Shown here: positions 1-11,700 of the stretch, in pieces
Numbering within the stretch: position 1 is the first letter of the stretch
Layout: each line of letters begins with the position of its first letter
From: Rhipidocladum racemiflorum
Lineage: Eukaryota > Streptophyta > Magnoliopsida > Poales > Poaceae
Direction: 5' to 3'
DNA: 64,000 nt
Assembly (NCBI GenBank): GCA_036346355.1
Contig: JAYEVF010000051.1
Coordinates: 1-64,000 of the forward strand
Program-made: the position numbers and the translations under genes
The notes under the pieces: generated by a model
What the model saw: only the letters and a program-made list of their open reading frames with translations
Database searches by the model: none
What the model was told of the DNA's origin: nothing

Positions 1-1351
1 AAAGCCCAAGATCACCAACTAGACGAACTCTTGAGAGGGTCGTGGGCTATCTTTAGCTGCAGCCATGGAGCGCGATAATCTTCCAATGGCAGAGGTCGTG
101 TGGCCATATAAGCCGGGCCATGACTTGCTGTACACCGTAAAAGATAAATGATCTCACAACCAAGATGCGGTAATTTCTATCAATGGTACATGGAATAAAT
201 TCTTTCGCTCAAGGAAGAACAATGTTCCCCATTCAAATAAAAAGAGATAGATTGGCCGTGGGGATCAACTCATATGGTTGGAAATCTCGAGGACTTGTAA
301 CTAATTTTACCATCGACGACGCCGCTAACGTGTCGTTCTAATGAGCCAGCCGTGTCAAACTGTAAGCTACTTCCAAAGCTAATCATTGAGTTTACCATAT
401 ATATGTGTTACCTTCACTCTAGTTCAAGCTGGAAAATGTAATAACCCATCCCCTTTGTATGTAGAATGGAGACACAAACGATGTAGAAATGGAGACTATC
501 TTCTATTAACGGGTTTCATCGATCCATTAATTGTCAATAACGACTATATGTAAAGCCAAACCCAAAAGAAGTTCAAGAATACATTCTCGAAGCTCTTTAA
601 TGAAAGCACTACAAATCGCACATACTTTTTGTCCCTTCAAACTTCATGTAATGTATATATACATGTCATCACACAACCTTCTCATTTATCCTTCAAGACA
701 TTCATATTATGACTAATTATGCATATATGTTGCAATACATATATATAATAGGTTTCCAACTGATCCTACTTATTATCAACGTCGATAAAAAGTGCTAAGA
801 TCATTGTGCAAGACTCAAGAAGAAAACTACAAAGCAAGATTTTCCTTTCAGCTTTGTCATTGATATTCTAAACAGGTAATATTGAGAGATGCCAACCTAC
901 ATATATTTAAGCATTTCGAATACTCATAATTACTATTCATATAATAACGCATGACAGGGTACCCGCTTAATGCTCCAACTAAGCTATAAAGGAAAGAGTT
1001 CTGTAGGAATGAATTTTACAAAGGCAACCGAGCACTCGAGCATCGCACTACAAAATATCAATTAAAGAAGACATGTATGGCGTATAAATCTATCTTCCTT
1101 CATTAATTAATTGCATTCTTTCTCAAACAAATCACTCCAAAGTTCTACGCGAATTGGCCGGAAACAACTTATATGTGGCTATTATGTGTGCTCTCTACAT
1201 GCAAAATCTTACCCACGGCAGTATATGCGTAACGATCGACAACGAGGTGCTGCAAAGTTAAAAACAATTTTCTTGAATACATTTATACTTCCACTTATTC
1301 AAAGATTTATTTATTTCTTTCTTTTCGTGAGTCTTAAGCCCCATTAATAGA
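1..1351. other. Gene-free AT-rich DNA
   Basis: I see no convincing coding region, RNA gene or bounded transposon here. The short open frames have low-complexity or AT-rich composition and no recognisable motif. The base composition is that of grass intergenic DNA. Confidence 0.5.
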
Positions 1352-1600
1352 GATGGTGGTGATCCTTCTCAAGATCGGGTAGGAGCTAAATTCCAAGAAC
1401 AACTTATTGGCTTCATTGTCGATGCGATTATAACCCCAGAGGCGAAGTTCTATGTGCAAAAGGATGGAGAGATTGTCCTTTCAATACGAACAGGTGAACT
1501 TATTGCAGGATCTTCGCCTCATGGAATTGGAAAAGTGATGCACGCAAGAAATGATCTCAAGATCACCACCTTTGTACTTCTTCAAAGTTGGAAAACGCTT
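1352..1600 (+). pseudogene. Short coding-like remnant, unrecognised
   Basis: One frame reads without a stop from about 1352 to 1705. Its first 70 or so residues have a normal protein composition (for example FQEQLIGFIVDAI and FYVQKDGEIVLSIRTGELI), then it runs into AT-rich low-complexity codons after about 1600. The only ATG in the coding-like part is internal (1454), and no splice pattern is obvious. I do not recognise the family. It may be an exon fragment of a host or transposon gene. That it was once coding is inferred from composition only. Confidence 0.25.
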
Positions 1601-1705
1601 TTGCTTGTGCTTCATCATTTTATGTATTGTAAAAACTTGTGTGTATATATGCATTTACTTTGTAAATACATTTATAAGTTTACTTATTTGTGTAAAACAA
1701 ACTAA

Positions 1706-4700
1706 TGTTTTTCCTCAATTATAATATATATATAATTATGCTGAAAATAAACTTCAGTAGTTGTATTTAATTTAATTGCCAAATTTCCATATTGAAAGCA
1801 TAAATATGAAATGGTTACAAAAACGCTTTCATAGCTGGTTTGTAAATAACCACCGCTTGTGGAGAGAGCACACGCAGCATCTCTCGCCACTCAAAGGTGG
1901 AGGGGCTTCTACAAGCTGTTGGTAACACCAACCGCTGTGATTTGCCTCCCACGTACTGTCTTAACGCGCTCCCGGACGCTTTAAAACCGCTTGTGGTGCG
2001 TACCTGCTGTGCTGTTCAGGGTTTAGGGTTTAGTAATATTTGTATAGATATGTGAAGGTTTAGTAATGAGTTTGTGTAGATTCATTACACAACACCATTG
2101 TAGAAGAGGACAATTGCATACTTCTTCCAATGGATCGAGGCCTAGACAAGTTATGATAGGGCATCTCTTCGGAAAGCGCTAAAGTGTACCTGCATTTACA
2201 CCAGTTGGACCCTAGCGCTTCACCTCCATTGGAAACTCCTTTCACCTGAGCCTCCAAAAGACACTCCTCGGAGCCTCCTTCGGATAAAAGGATAGATGAC
2301 GCAATGCGAGTACCCTTGGCAACAGTAAAGGAGCTCCCACCGGGCGAAAGCGGCTTCGCCCTCCCCGCCACAAGCTTCTTCCTCAGGCGACGATGATGAC
2401 GAACGAGCCGCCGCCACATGGTTCTTCTCAGGTGATAGCCACGGCCACTGGCGGCCAGTGGTGAAGGCGGGGGCGGACAAGGGATGGTGGTGAGAGAGAG
2501 CCCATGGTGGCGACGGTGGAGGAGCGTTGTACCATGAAGGAGATGGAGAGAGGGAGGCGCCAGGCGGTCGGCACAGAGGAGCAGGGCGTGGCGGCAAAAA
2601 GAGGTGGAGATACAGGCTACCGATGGTGGCAAAAGGAGGTGGAGGAACGGAGTTATCTTAATTCATAGTTGTATGTGGTATATACCTTATTTTGGCTATC
2701 TTAATTACTGCTGCAGGGTGACTTCCAATGTTTATGCTGCTGGTCTGCTGAAAAATGTGCTGATGTTATTTATGGAGTGTTACACATCTTTGAGTTCGAG
2801 TTGTTCATTGAGAATGTCAGCAATACGTATGAGCTTGGCTACTCAACTATTCAAATCATGGGATGCCTTTGTCTCCATTCTCTAAACTTGGGTGTTATGA
2901 TGTTTAATTGGGATATATTCTAGGCTTGGAAGAATTTAGAACTTTTTAGATTATTTTGTTATCTAAACTTTATTAGTGTTTTCTATGATCTCTTACTATT
3001 GTGGAATTGTCTAGCCTTTGATTGATGCTGTACTCAATCCGGTCACTAGCAAATTGTTTTCACTGTCAAAGAAACAGAAATAGAAAATTGTAAGAATCTT
3101 TTCGCTACCATTTTTTGGATTTTAACTTCGTGACATGTGGGTGGCAAGTCTTAAGATTTCACTTCCACTAGCAAATTGTTTTCACCGTCAAAGAAACAGA
3201 AATAGAAAATGGGGCAGTGGGAGGCATTCCTAGGTATCAAACAACCAATATCCAGTAAGTAGTTAATCTTATATATGATGCCAACTTACGAGATTGTCAG
3301 AACTCCCAGCCGTTTTATAGCTGCTTGATGTGATGCAATTACTGTTCATCTGTATTTTGCTGGGTGTATCACCGCAAACTCCTCCTACATTTTAATACTT
3401 TGATTGATAACTCCTTTGTAATCGTGGAGGGTAAGGGTCTGGGTTCCAAGAATGTTTAGTTACGGCTTTTTGGACACGAAATTCTTTGGGGATTTTTAGG
3501 ACGTTTTAGCTAAATCCAAAAAATCTATGTGCCGAATCCACCTCATCCATAAACTCCCATGTATTTTTCTATTTTAAGATGCAACAACTAATTGCAAATC
3601 TCTACCTTATAGCTAAGCGTATTGTTGCTTTTACGGCTGGGTGAAAAAATTCTCTTCCAACTAACGAGATTTTATTAACGTTTGATATAGGGTCCAATCA
3701 GCAGAAAATTCAGTAGAAAGCTCTCTCCGTTAAAGGCTGGTTTTCGTCAAGAGACACATCCCCTTGCTTTCTTCCCCTCGGATGCAGGCATTGGACCCTA
3801 CTTGAGCCGACACGGCATACAGCCGTGGGTCTAGATTGTTTCGCGCTATCCGACCAGCCTTCATCGGAGTCCCAGGCACGTGCTCCATTGGCAAGCCATG
3901 ACAATTTCCATGCCGTGCTGGTTTAGGCTTGATCCATTTTCATATCTTATGTAGAAAAGAGGAAAGGAGGTAGGGACAAACAGGGCATTTATCGATGTGG
4001 TCATGAGGACTCGAGTAGTAACACAGCTATAGAGGCGCAGGAAGGCGCTTAGGCATCAGTGGGAAGGAGCACTGCATGGTGACTGGGACGGTGTGGTGAT
4101 GCAGCACGGAAAAGTCCAGCACTGGCGGCGGCATGGTTAAAAACCACTAGATCCAACGCTGTAAGGCAGTGAGGGATCATCAAGCATTCGGAAGCCGCCT
4201 GCCTTTCTTTCCTTCTCTCCGATCACCGCTCCTCCCTCCTCCGCACTGTCAGTTTTCTTCCTTCTCCAACCGCGCGCCATTATCTTCCTCTTTAACGAAG
4301 CGTAGGGGAGACGGCCGTGCAGGTGGATGAAATAGGAGTGAGGAGGATGAAAGAGAGAAAAATGAGACGCACGGAGATGCTGTGGGAGATGGCAATCTGT
4401 GTTTAATGGGTCATCAGAGGAGCGGCGTATGAGATGTAGTATTCGATGATAGGTTGACCATTCCGGCAAGGTAGTTGATGCATGGTCTCGGGTCAGAGAT
4501 AGTATGCGTTTTATGACAGTGACGCTGCAGGCCGCGGCCGATCCAAGTTACGTCCTAGTCCGTCGTATCCTATTGTACCACCCATCTCCCGGCCAAGTTT
4601 CTTGCCATGTTCGAGCATGGTCCATCATTCGTGAAATCGTATTTGTCTTAGTCCAAAAGATTATGCATGTTAAAGCCGCGTATTGACCTTGCTAGCGGAA

Positions 4701-4880
4701 GGAGAGTTGGAAGTAGTTCGACCTCTCAACATAGAGCATGTCCTCGAGTAGTGGTTTATCATCCTCGAGCGGTAGCTCGATAAATACAAAATCGCATCTT
4801 CTCCGACCAGCGCCAGAATAGTAGCGCAAGCAATGCCTCTACCAAGTCCAAGTGTTTCTGGAGGAGGAGACAAGGTGCGT
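1706..4880. other. Gene-poor intergenic DNA
   Basis: There is no recognisable gene. A GC-rich patch at about 2220-2640 and another at 4137-4470 give minus-strand open frames rich in Pro/Arg/Ser, which I read as composition artefacts. A 45-bp direct repeat lies at 3044-3210. The rest is AT-rich and unassigned. Confidence 0.45.
3044..3210 (+). repeat. Two 45-bp direct repeats 122 bp apart
   Basis: The 45-46 bp at 3044-3089 recur at 3166-3210 with about one substitution (actgtcaaag against accgtcaaag). Both begin cactagcaaattg and end agaaatagaaaa. The copies are close and similar, so this looks like a local duplication. Confidence 0.7.
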
Positions 4881-5109
4881 GGGTGTGCTTTTTGTAGGTC
4901 TATATTTCCTCCTCTAAGGTTTGCTTTTGCAGGTGAGCTTGGGCTTAAGTTTCTGTAATATGGTCATGCTACTGCTTCATGTCACATCCTCAGCAGCAAG
5001 GTTATGGCGAATTATAATTGTGTGACTGCCTCAGTGTAACTTCTTCTTTTCTTTTGGTGGGGTCTTTCGAAAACAAACAAATGGCAAGATGAGACAAAAA
5101 GATGCAAAT
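4880..5109 (+). repeat. Segmental duplication A, left part
   Basis: This stretch (gcaggtgagcttgggctt onwards) is similar to 36150-36290, and its last 70 bp to 39645-39720. It is the host DNA immediately left of the Copia insertion and continues at 9957 after the insertion. It ends in the target site CAAAT (5105-5109). Confidence 0.65.
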
Positions 5110-5263
5110 TGGTTAGAGAGATAGAGTCCCAAGATATCTCAGTATAGGTATTCTATTGCAGATAGAGTTTTCATATCCTCGCTTATACTCTCCCTCTCGC
5201 ACACGTATATATATTGGCCTACTATCTACTCATACAACGAATACACAAGCATTATTCATAACA
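5110..5263 (+). repeat. 5' LTR of the Copia element
   Basis: This 154-bp LTR starts TGGTTAGAGAG and ends ATTCATAACA. It pairs with 9812-9951. It contains a TATA-like tract near 5205 and two internal copies of an agatagag motif. Confidence 0.9.
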
Positions 5264-5280
5264 CTGGCATCGTGAGCCAC
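5264..5280 (+). promoter_or_regulatory. Degenerate primer-binding site
   Basis: The sequence ctggcatcgtgagcc directly follows the LTR and resembles the usual Copia site TGGTATCAGAGCC, complementary to initiator Met tRNA, with a few changes. Confidence 0.6.
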
Positions 5281-5289
5281 CTCTAGTGC

Positions 5290-7000
5290 TAGACGCTGTT
5301 GCAACTTGCGCCCCTGTGTTTTCTCTGGCGATTTTTCCCGTCGCCTCTACCTCTTTCACCATCTGACTCCCTTGCTCCTTCCGTTGCTGCCGCCTGGAGG
5401 TCGCCGCCTGCAGCCGGAGCCGCTCCAACCACTGCTGAAAGCGGGTCGCCGCTGCCGCTAGGCTGCTCGGGGCGCGTGGCGCTCACGCCGACTCTGGGGG
5501 GGCATCGCCGCGCGCGTCCAGGCTGCCGCAGCATGTGGTCGTTCGCCCGACCGTTGCGCGTGGCCGTCCGTGCGGGTTCCAGATCCCGCCGGCCGTTGTC
5601 CGCCTGGCCGACGCCCAATTTCCAGCTCCTCTGCTGATCTACGCTGCTGGCTCCGGCCGCCGGCCGACATCTCCAGCCGCCTTGCGTCTCGCCACAGCTC
5701 GTAGGAGCTGACTGCCTCCAGTATCTGGTCGCTGAGGCTGACGTAGAGGAGGAGCTCACGTGGCTTTTTGATTTGCTAAGTCACACGAAGACTAGAAGTC
5801 CATAGTCTTCTGGCAAGCTTTCACGTCCGTGAGACTAGAAGTGGAGGTCTTGCTTTGATCTCTCAGTCTGAAGCTTGAAGCATCATAGTTCACGTCCGTG
5901 AGACTCGTCTTGATTCACGTCCGTGGAATTTACATCCGTGATTTTTTCTTCATATTCGATCAGTAAAAAAATGTCTTTGTTTGCGTGCTCTTCTTTGGGG
6001 ACCGTTCTTGTTCCTCGATGCCCAGCTTATCTTCAATGGAGATCTGTTCGAGGAGCACCCGCCTTTGGCGATGATGCGGTTCGCATGCGTGTCTCTCTCG
6101 CCTTGGCGGCGCTGTTTACTCGGGCTGGTGGCGCCTACTCCAGTTTTGGCTAATGCGTATGAGGTCTTTACCGCACCTCATCATGCATAAAAATGGCCAT
6201 GTGGAGCACTTCCGCTATCGAAGAAGAAGAATCTTGCTCGTTTGGTGGCCATCCTCCTAAGAGCAAATGGAGGTTCAGCAAGCTTCTCTCAGCTGACTCT
6301 CTACAATGTACTTCTGCTTGCTCCCGGGACTCCACTCAGAGATCTCTTATGCTATCGCTGGCCGTGATGGCTTCCTCTCTACATGGACATGTAAATCTAC
6401 CGGGTTCTCCCTTACATTCGGGCCTTCCAAAGTGAGAGATCACCTTCCTCATCGAATGTATCACACCATGGATTCTTGATTCTCGAGCTTCTTTTTCATA
6501 TGACATCAGATCCCTACACGAGCTCTACATTCCTGTTACATTCCTGCAGTGACGCAGGCAATCTTTGTCGCCCTCTTTTTCATGTTCCCCTGTTGTTTCT
6601 TATGTTCCCAAACTGACTCATGCAGCTCATATCCGTCGCCAACTTATCTGATCCAAGTGGTCAGTCCGGGTTATTCTTGATTCCACGACTCTTGTTGTGT
6701 TCGTGGATGTCGCTGCGACGGGAGAGCTATAGTTGGGACTGGCCCTCGTCGCCATGATTCTCAGCTGGGTCTTTGGGAGCTTGGATCAAGCTTTATCTAC
6801 CTTCCGCTGCCTCTGCCCAGCCTTTCTCGCTTTCCTCTACTACTTCAAAGCATCTGTTGTTTCTTCTATCTTGGGACTTTTGCTCAGTTGTCATCACCGC
6901 TTTGGGCCATCTTTTTTTTGTGGTTACAAGCTTTTCTTCTTTAGTTCGTTCGTGGGCTTTTAGGTTCTGTGTTTGGTCAGATGCCTCTTTACATTTGTAA
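5290..7000 (+). pseudogene. Copia gag/protease region, decayed
   Basis: Between the primer-binding site and the integrase zinc-binding motif, where gag and protease lie in Copia elements, no frame is open for more than about 110 codons. The GC-rich start (5290-5760) resembles the Pro/Ala-rich beginning of many plant Copia gag proteins. I could not place the CCHC zinc knuckle or the protease motif with confidence. The assignment rests mainly on position. Confidence 0.5.
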
Positions 7001-7350
7001 GGGTTGTAAGCTTGGCAAACAGCCTACAACTCCCCTACCATTCCAAAGTTGATTCTATATCATACCAGCGTCCATTCTTTTGATCTTGTTCATTCTCGAT
7101 GTTTGGGTCCGGCTCCTTTTGTTTCCTAAAGGGGTCATCGAGTAATTATATTCTTTTTATAGATGATTTTCTCTCCGCCTACACTCTGGATATATATTTT
7201 TATGTCCTCTCGTAGTGAGCAGGTTTTATCCATCTATAAAACTTTTGCCACCATGATTACGGTGATCTCAGCCACTTCTCCTCATTACGTGGTTCTTCGT
7301 GGCCGATCTCCGGGCTGTGAGGAAGTATCTCACGCAGAGCTCTTCTAGCT
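6985..7350 (+). pseudogene. Copia integrase fragment
   Basis: Across several frames the Copia integrase start can be read. A CxxC pair of the HHCC zinc finger (CKGCKLGK) sits near 6993, followed by the spacer to FDLVH near 7080. The catalytic-core segment with its acidic residues (FIDDFS) is near 7155, and MSSRSEQVLSIYKTF near 7200-7250. Integrase inserts the cDNA by a DDE mechanism. Frame changes and at least one stop separate these pieces, so no functional protein remains. Confidence 0.8.
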
Positions 7351-8554
7351 TTTCTTGCTACACATGGTGGCACTCTTTCTCGCTTTTCTTGTCCCCGGTG
7401 CTCATGCTCGTAATGGTGTGGATGAGCCGTAAAGCATCGGGCCATCTTCTTGAGACAAATACCAGCGCTCTTATGCTTACACTTCTCGCTGCTCCACCTG
7501 CATGCACTGGCCGAGGGCCCGCTTTCCCACCAAGCTACCTACTTGACCAATATCCAACCTTCTTTTGCCTGCGAAGGGGTGGGATTCCATTGAGCGCCTT
7601 TTGTGGCATGCCTTCCTGATTATTCACGGACTTCGCCTTTTTGGGTGTGTAAAAGTAGTGCTATGTTCTTCTTGCACCCTTGTGAACGCACTCAAGATAA
7701 GCCTTTCGATCCCCACCTTGTGAAGTGTGTTTTTTCCTCGGGATACAAGTGCCGAGCATAAGGTTATGATATGCGTTGTTGGGATCCTGTTGGCCCGACG
7801 GATATGGGTCTCCACCGAGATGTCACTTTTGATGGAGTCTGCGCCCCTTCTACTCCCTCGTTTCTTCCTCTCCTACATCCCTTGTTGAGCCACTTTATGT
7901 CTTTCTCTGACTTCTTCTCGATACTCCGCTTGTCACTTTTCCTTCACAATCGCACGCCTCGCTTTATCGACGGCGTTCCCTTCTACCACCGGCCCCTCTC
8001 CTACCCAGGTCTCTTTTAGATGTTTGTTTCTCCCTTATCCTCTCCACTACCACTCTAAGTAAATGCCTGCCAAACCGAGGACTCTTCTCGATGTGCCATC
8101 TTTCTTCTTCTTCTCGATGAGCCATCTTCTTTAGTGTCTCCTCTCTCGTTATGCTCTTCGCGATGACGATGCCGTCTATTCGGCCTCCTGAGCGCTTCTT
8201 GCCTTTTGTTGGTGCCGCTTTGGCCGAGCCAATCTCTTACCGTGATCTTGTCAAGTATTCATCGTGAATGCAGCATGCGAAGTGGCGAGGAGATTGCTGC
8301 CCTTGAGCGCACCGGACGTGGGATCTTGTTCTACTTCCTCCACGTGTCCGCCCCATAACTCTTGGAAGTGGTCTATAAAATTAAGACTTCGCTGCTGATG
8401 GTTCTTCTTGGAACGCTTCAAGGCCTGCCTTGTGGCGGCTATGTGAATTTTTCAGCGAGGTGAGCATGGTCGTGATTATGATGAGACCTTTGCACTCGCG
8501 ACTCACACTTTGACCACCTGCTCGCACTCTCCTTGGGTCAGTAGCCTTTGATCC

Positions 8555-9640
8555 GTGAGTGGTCCATCTCTCGACTTTGATGTCAAGAATGCCTTTCTTA
8601 ATGGTGGAAGCTGCATGAGGAGGTCTCCATATGCAGCCACCACCGGGGTATTCTGTTCCAGCAGGGCATGGTTGTCAGCATGTAAATGCCGCTCTCTTTA
8701 TGGGCTCAAACAAGCCCCTCATGCTTGGTTTGAGCGTTTTCTTCAAAGTTGATGATCATCTTTATGTCTGTTGGTTTTTCTCGCAAAGTGCTCATGATCA
8801 TGCACTCTTTGTTCACACTTCTTCGTGGTCGGACTCTTTTCCTTCTATATGTTGATGACATGATTATTAATGGCGATGATTCTCAAGATATTGCCTTTGT
8901 AAAAGCTCGCCTCAATGAGCCGGTTCTCAGGTCTGATCTTGGTCCTCTTCGATACTGTCGTGGGATTGATGTTTCTTCTCCCGCTGAGGGCTTCTTGCTC
9001 TCCCAAGAGAAGTATATCCAGGATCTTCTTGATCGTGCTTCTCTCTCACGATGAGCGTGACAATGAGACTCCCATGGAGCTCAATGTTCACCTTCGACCT
9101 ACTGATGGTGAACCTCTTGAGGATCCTACTCGCTATCGCCATCTTGTTGGGAGTCTTGTTTACCTTGGTGTCATTCGTCCTGACATTTCTTATCCAGTCC
9201 ATATCCTGAGTCAGTTCGTTTTTGCTCCCACTCAGCTCCACTATAGTCATCTTCTTCGTGTTCTACGATATCTTCGTGGAACCATCTCTCGGCCTTTCTT
9301 TCCACGCTCCACCTTCTTACAGCTCCAGGCATACTGATGCTACATGGGCTAGTGATCACTACGATCGCTTCGGTCCTTTCTCGCCATCGTATTTTTCTTA
9401 GTGGTTCTCTCATTGCTTGGAAGACTAAGAAGGCATGCAGCTGCTCGAAAGTGCCGAGGCCGAAGGCGGGCTATGGCTCTTTTGACAAAGCAGAGGTTAC
9501 TTGGCTACGATGGTTACTTGAGGATTTTGGTGTTTCGCTTCTACACCGACCTCCTCTTTTATCCGATAGCATGCTGAAGGCTATCAAGATTGCTCGAGAT
9601 CCAGTTGAAGCATGAACTCACGAAGCATATTGGTGTTGAT
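8555..9640 (+). pseudogene. Copia reverse transcriptase and RNase H
   Basis: Order and motifs match the Copia pol 3' half. LDFDVKNAFLNG (first catalytic Asp) is near 8570, SLYGLKQAPHAWFERF near 8690, and the active site YVDDM near 8850. SPAEGFLLSQEKYIQDLL is near 8970, and RYRHLVGSLVYLGVIRPDI near 9130-9185. The RNase H start SDATWASD is near 9330, with LIAWKTKKA near 9410 and the C-terminal ATWLRWLLEDFGV-like segment near 9495. The protein would copy the element's RNA into DNA. The motifs fall in several frames with deletions, for example after the LNGG motif and around the RNase H core, so it is a pseudogene. Confidence 0.93.
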
Positions 9641-9811
9641 GCTTCTTATATGAGGTCACAGTGCAGCAGATGAGGTTGTGGCTCTTCAAGTATGTGCCTT
9701 CAGAGTTTCAGGGGCTTAGTGATTTCTTCAACGAAGACACAGACTAGAGCTTATCATAGCTTTTTCCTCTCCAAACTCAAAGGTTGTTGATCCACCATGA
9801 GTTTGAGGGGG

Positions 9812-9951
9812 TGTTAGAGATAGAGTCCTAGTATATCTCAGATAGGTATTCTACTAGAGATAGAGTCCCGTTATCCTCGTTATACTCTCCTCTTGTACAT
9901 GTATATATCGGCTCATTGGCCTCATAATGAATACAAGTGCTATTCATAACA
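9812..9951 (+). repeat. 3' LTR of the Copia element
   Basis: This 140-bp LTR starts TGTTAGAGATAG, ends ATTCATAACA, and is followed by target duplication CAAAT (9952-9956). It differs from the 5' LTR by many substitutions and small indels, so the insertion is old. Confidence 0.9.
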
Positions 9952-9956
9952 CAAAT

Positions 9957-11165
9957 GATGCACAAAGAAAGTTTCAAACACATTACTACAAACGAACAAC
10001 TCTTGATTTGCAAATAGCGTCGTTAGTAAGGAGAAGAGGTACCAACTAGGCGGTGATCAGGTAGTTCAGTAGTCATTTTTAACTACTGAGAGGACTGAGC
10101 GATACCTCAGTGGTGGAGGGTGACGTTGCTCGCCCCGCCAGCCTGGGTTACCCAGTGTCTCTTGTAGAGCGAGTGCATGCACTGGTGTGTGTATGTGCGT
10201 GCATATCTAGCTCATCTATTCTTTCTTCTATAATGAATGTTGAGCTTCTGGCCAATTTTTTTAAAAAAAATTGAACAACTCCATGGGATACTAATACCAA
10301 CAAAGCATACACCATGATAAATATATCTAACCCATCGACTATAGATTAAGATTTCTCCACTCCCTACAAAGGTGAGATGTTTAATTCCTGGTCTGACACT
10401 GCTGAAATATGTGACAAAACAAGCTTATGTATTGCTGTGAAATCGCCTCAAAATTTGAAGTTGGGTCATTAGAAGTAGAACTAAACAATTACAGTAGCAA
10501 TCCTGACCTTGAACTAGTTGGTGACCTTCTGTTATTGCTAGAAAGTATTAAATTGTTGTTGCATTGGCTATGAGGTTGATGTTCATATAATTATCACTGA
10601 ATACTTCAACTAGCTAGTGGCTGTAATTTTATCAGTAGCCTCTGTTTCTGTTCGACTTGGTCAGTCATATTGATATTCGCATACATTGCTTTGGCCGAAC
10701 AGTACTTCTCTGAACTAGTTTATGTTAAACAGTGATTATCTGATATTTAATGTTTTTTGGTGCATAATTTAGGAAGGTAAATAGTTCAAGGCATTATTTT
10801 CTTAGTTAATTGTCTAGTTCAACGTGGTGATTAATTGATCCTGGTGTAGAGAAGATAAGAGATTAATTCTCTAGCAGTCCTATTATTTGGGATTAATATT
10901 ATTTGGAAGGGTAACTATCATATAATTGTTATTTGGGATTAGTATAATATTGCTTCTCTTAATATTGCATTATTTACAACATATATTTCTATGCACATGA
11001 TGCACTTGTAGTAACTCTACAGCCGCGAGGCAAATCAAGCTGAAGAGGAGCGAAACAAAGACATGAAAGAAGATTTTCCCGTCTAGCAAGATATATCAGT
11101 TGATCATCTTGATGCAGATATATCACTTGAGGCAAATCAAGCCAAGGAGAAGCGAAACAAATAGT
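9957..11165 (+). repeat. Segmental duplication A, right part
   Basis: This stretch aligns in order with 39715-40080, for example gaagaggtaccaac, atctaacccatcg and ttctatgcacatgatgca. The copy here has two extra blocks: a SINE-like insertion (10081-10262) and about 540 bp at roughly 10437-10975. The second block is either an insertion here or a deletion in the other copy. I see no gene in it. Confidence 0.75.
10081..10262 (+). mobile_element. SINE-like insertion
   Basis: About 180 bp are present here but absent from the paralogous site at 39.83 kb. It has an RNA polymerase III A-box-like motif (tacctcagtgg, 10103-10113). A B-box-like motif (gggttaccc, 10145-10153) looks like GGGTTCGAACCC with the central CGA lost. 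A T/A-rich 3' end follows. These are the marks of a tRNA-derived SINE. The exact target duplication is unclear because the flanks are T- and A-rich. Confidence 0.65.
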
Positions 11166-11692
11166 CCAATTATGAGCTTCCCATCTTCAGTAAATCGTTT
11201 TTCTGACATCAACAAAATGTTATTTGTTTGAAGTTCTAAATGCAGCACCAAGATTACTGTTGTAACAAGGTTACCAAAAATAAATCGGTAATGTACGTGA
11301 CTGTCACCTTGGGCGGTAGGAATATTAATATATGGTTGGTAACACATTTGTTGAAACGAAGAGTAAAGAAAAACGTGACACAATATGTTTAATTATTTTA
11401 AATAAGCCCTATTCTCAAGTTCTAACAAGTATTCAACTCGACACAAAGTCTTAGAAAAACGATACAGGATTGTAAGAATGGCCTGGGGAAATGACTATAA
11501 GGGCATGTATATTGAAGGTACTTAGCAAAAAAATGTTGTTTTTCCTTGCCACAAATGATTAATAAGGAACTAATTATGTAGCATCGATATTTGAGTTGGC
11601 AATCATATTTCACATGCATGAAGGTTTGAGCATTTTGGAGAAGGAAGAGGGAGAAGGGGAGTGGCTGTGTTGTGGAAGAAGAGGAGAAGAAG
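11166..11692. other. Gene-free DNA before the hAT element
   Basis: AT-rich DNA with no recognisable gene. The last 70 bp are G/A-rich and end in the hAT target site gtgctggg. Confidence 0.4.
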
Positions 11693-11700
11693 GTGCTGGG

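Larger units (their letters stand above)
5110..9951 (+). mobile_element. Decayed Ty1/Copia LTR retrotransposon
   Basis: This is a complete but heavily mutated Copia element of 4,842 bp. It is bounded by short similar LTRs (5110-5263 and 9812-9951) and flanked by the 5-bp target duplication CAAAT (5105-5109 and 9952-9956). A primer-binding site lies just inside the left LTR, and a G-rich polypurine tract (gagtttgagggggtg) just before the right LTR. The order integrase, reverse transcriptase, RNase H is Copia-specific. A paralogous locus at 39.7 kb reads straight through the insertion site, which confirms the borders. Every coding domain carries stops and shifts, so the copy cannot move on its own. 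Confidence 0.93.

Noticed and set aside
2060..2632. 190- and 125-codon minus-strand frames
   Set aside because: Pro/Ser/Arg-rich low-complexity reads in a GC-rich patch; no recognisable family or splice context.
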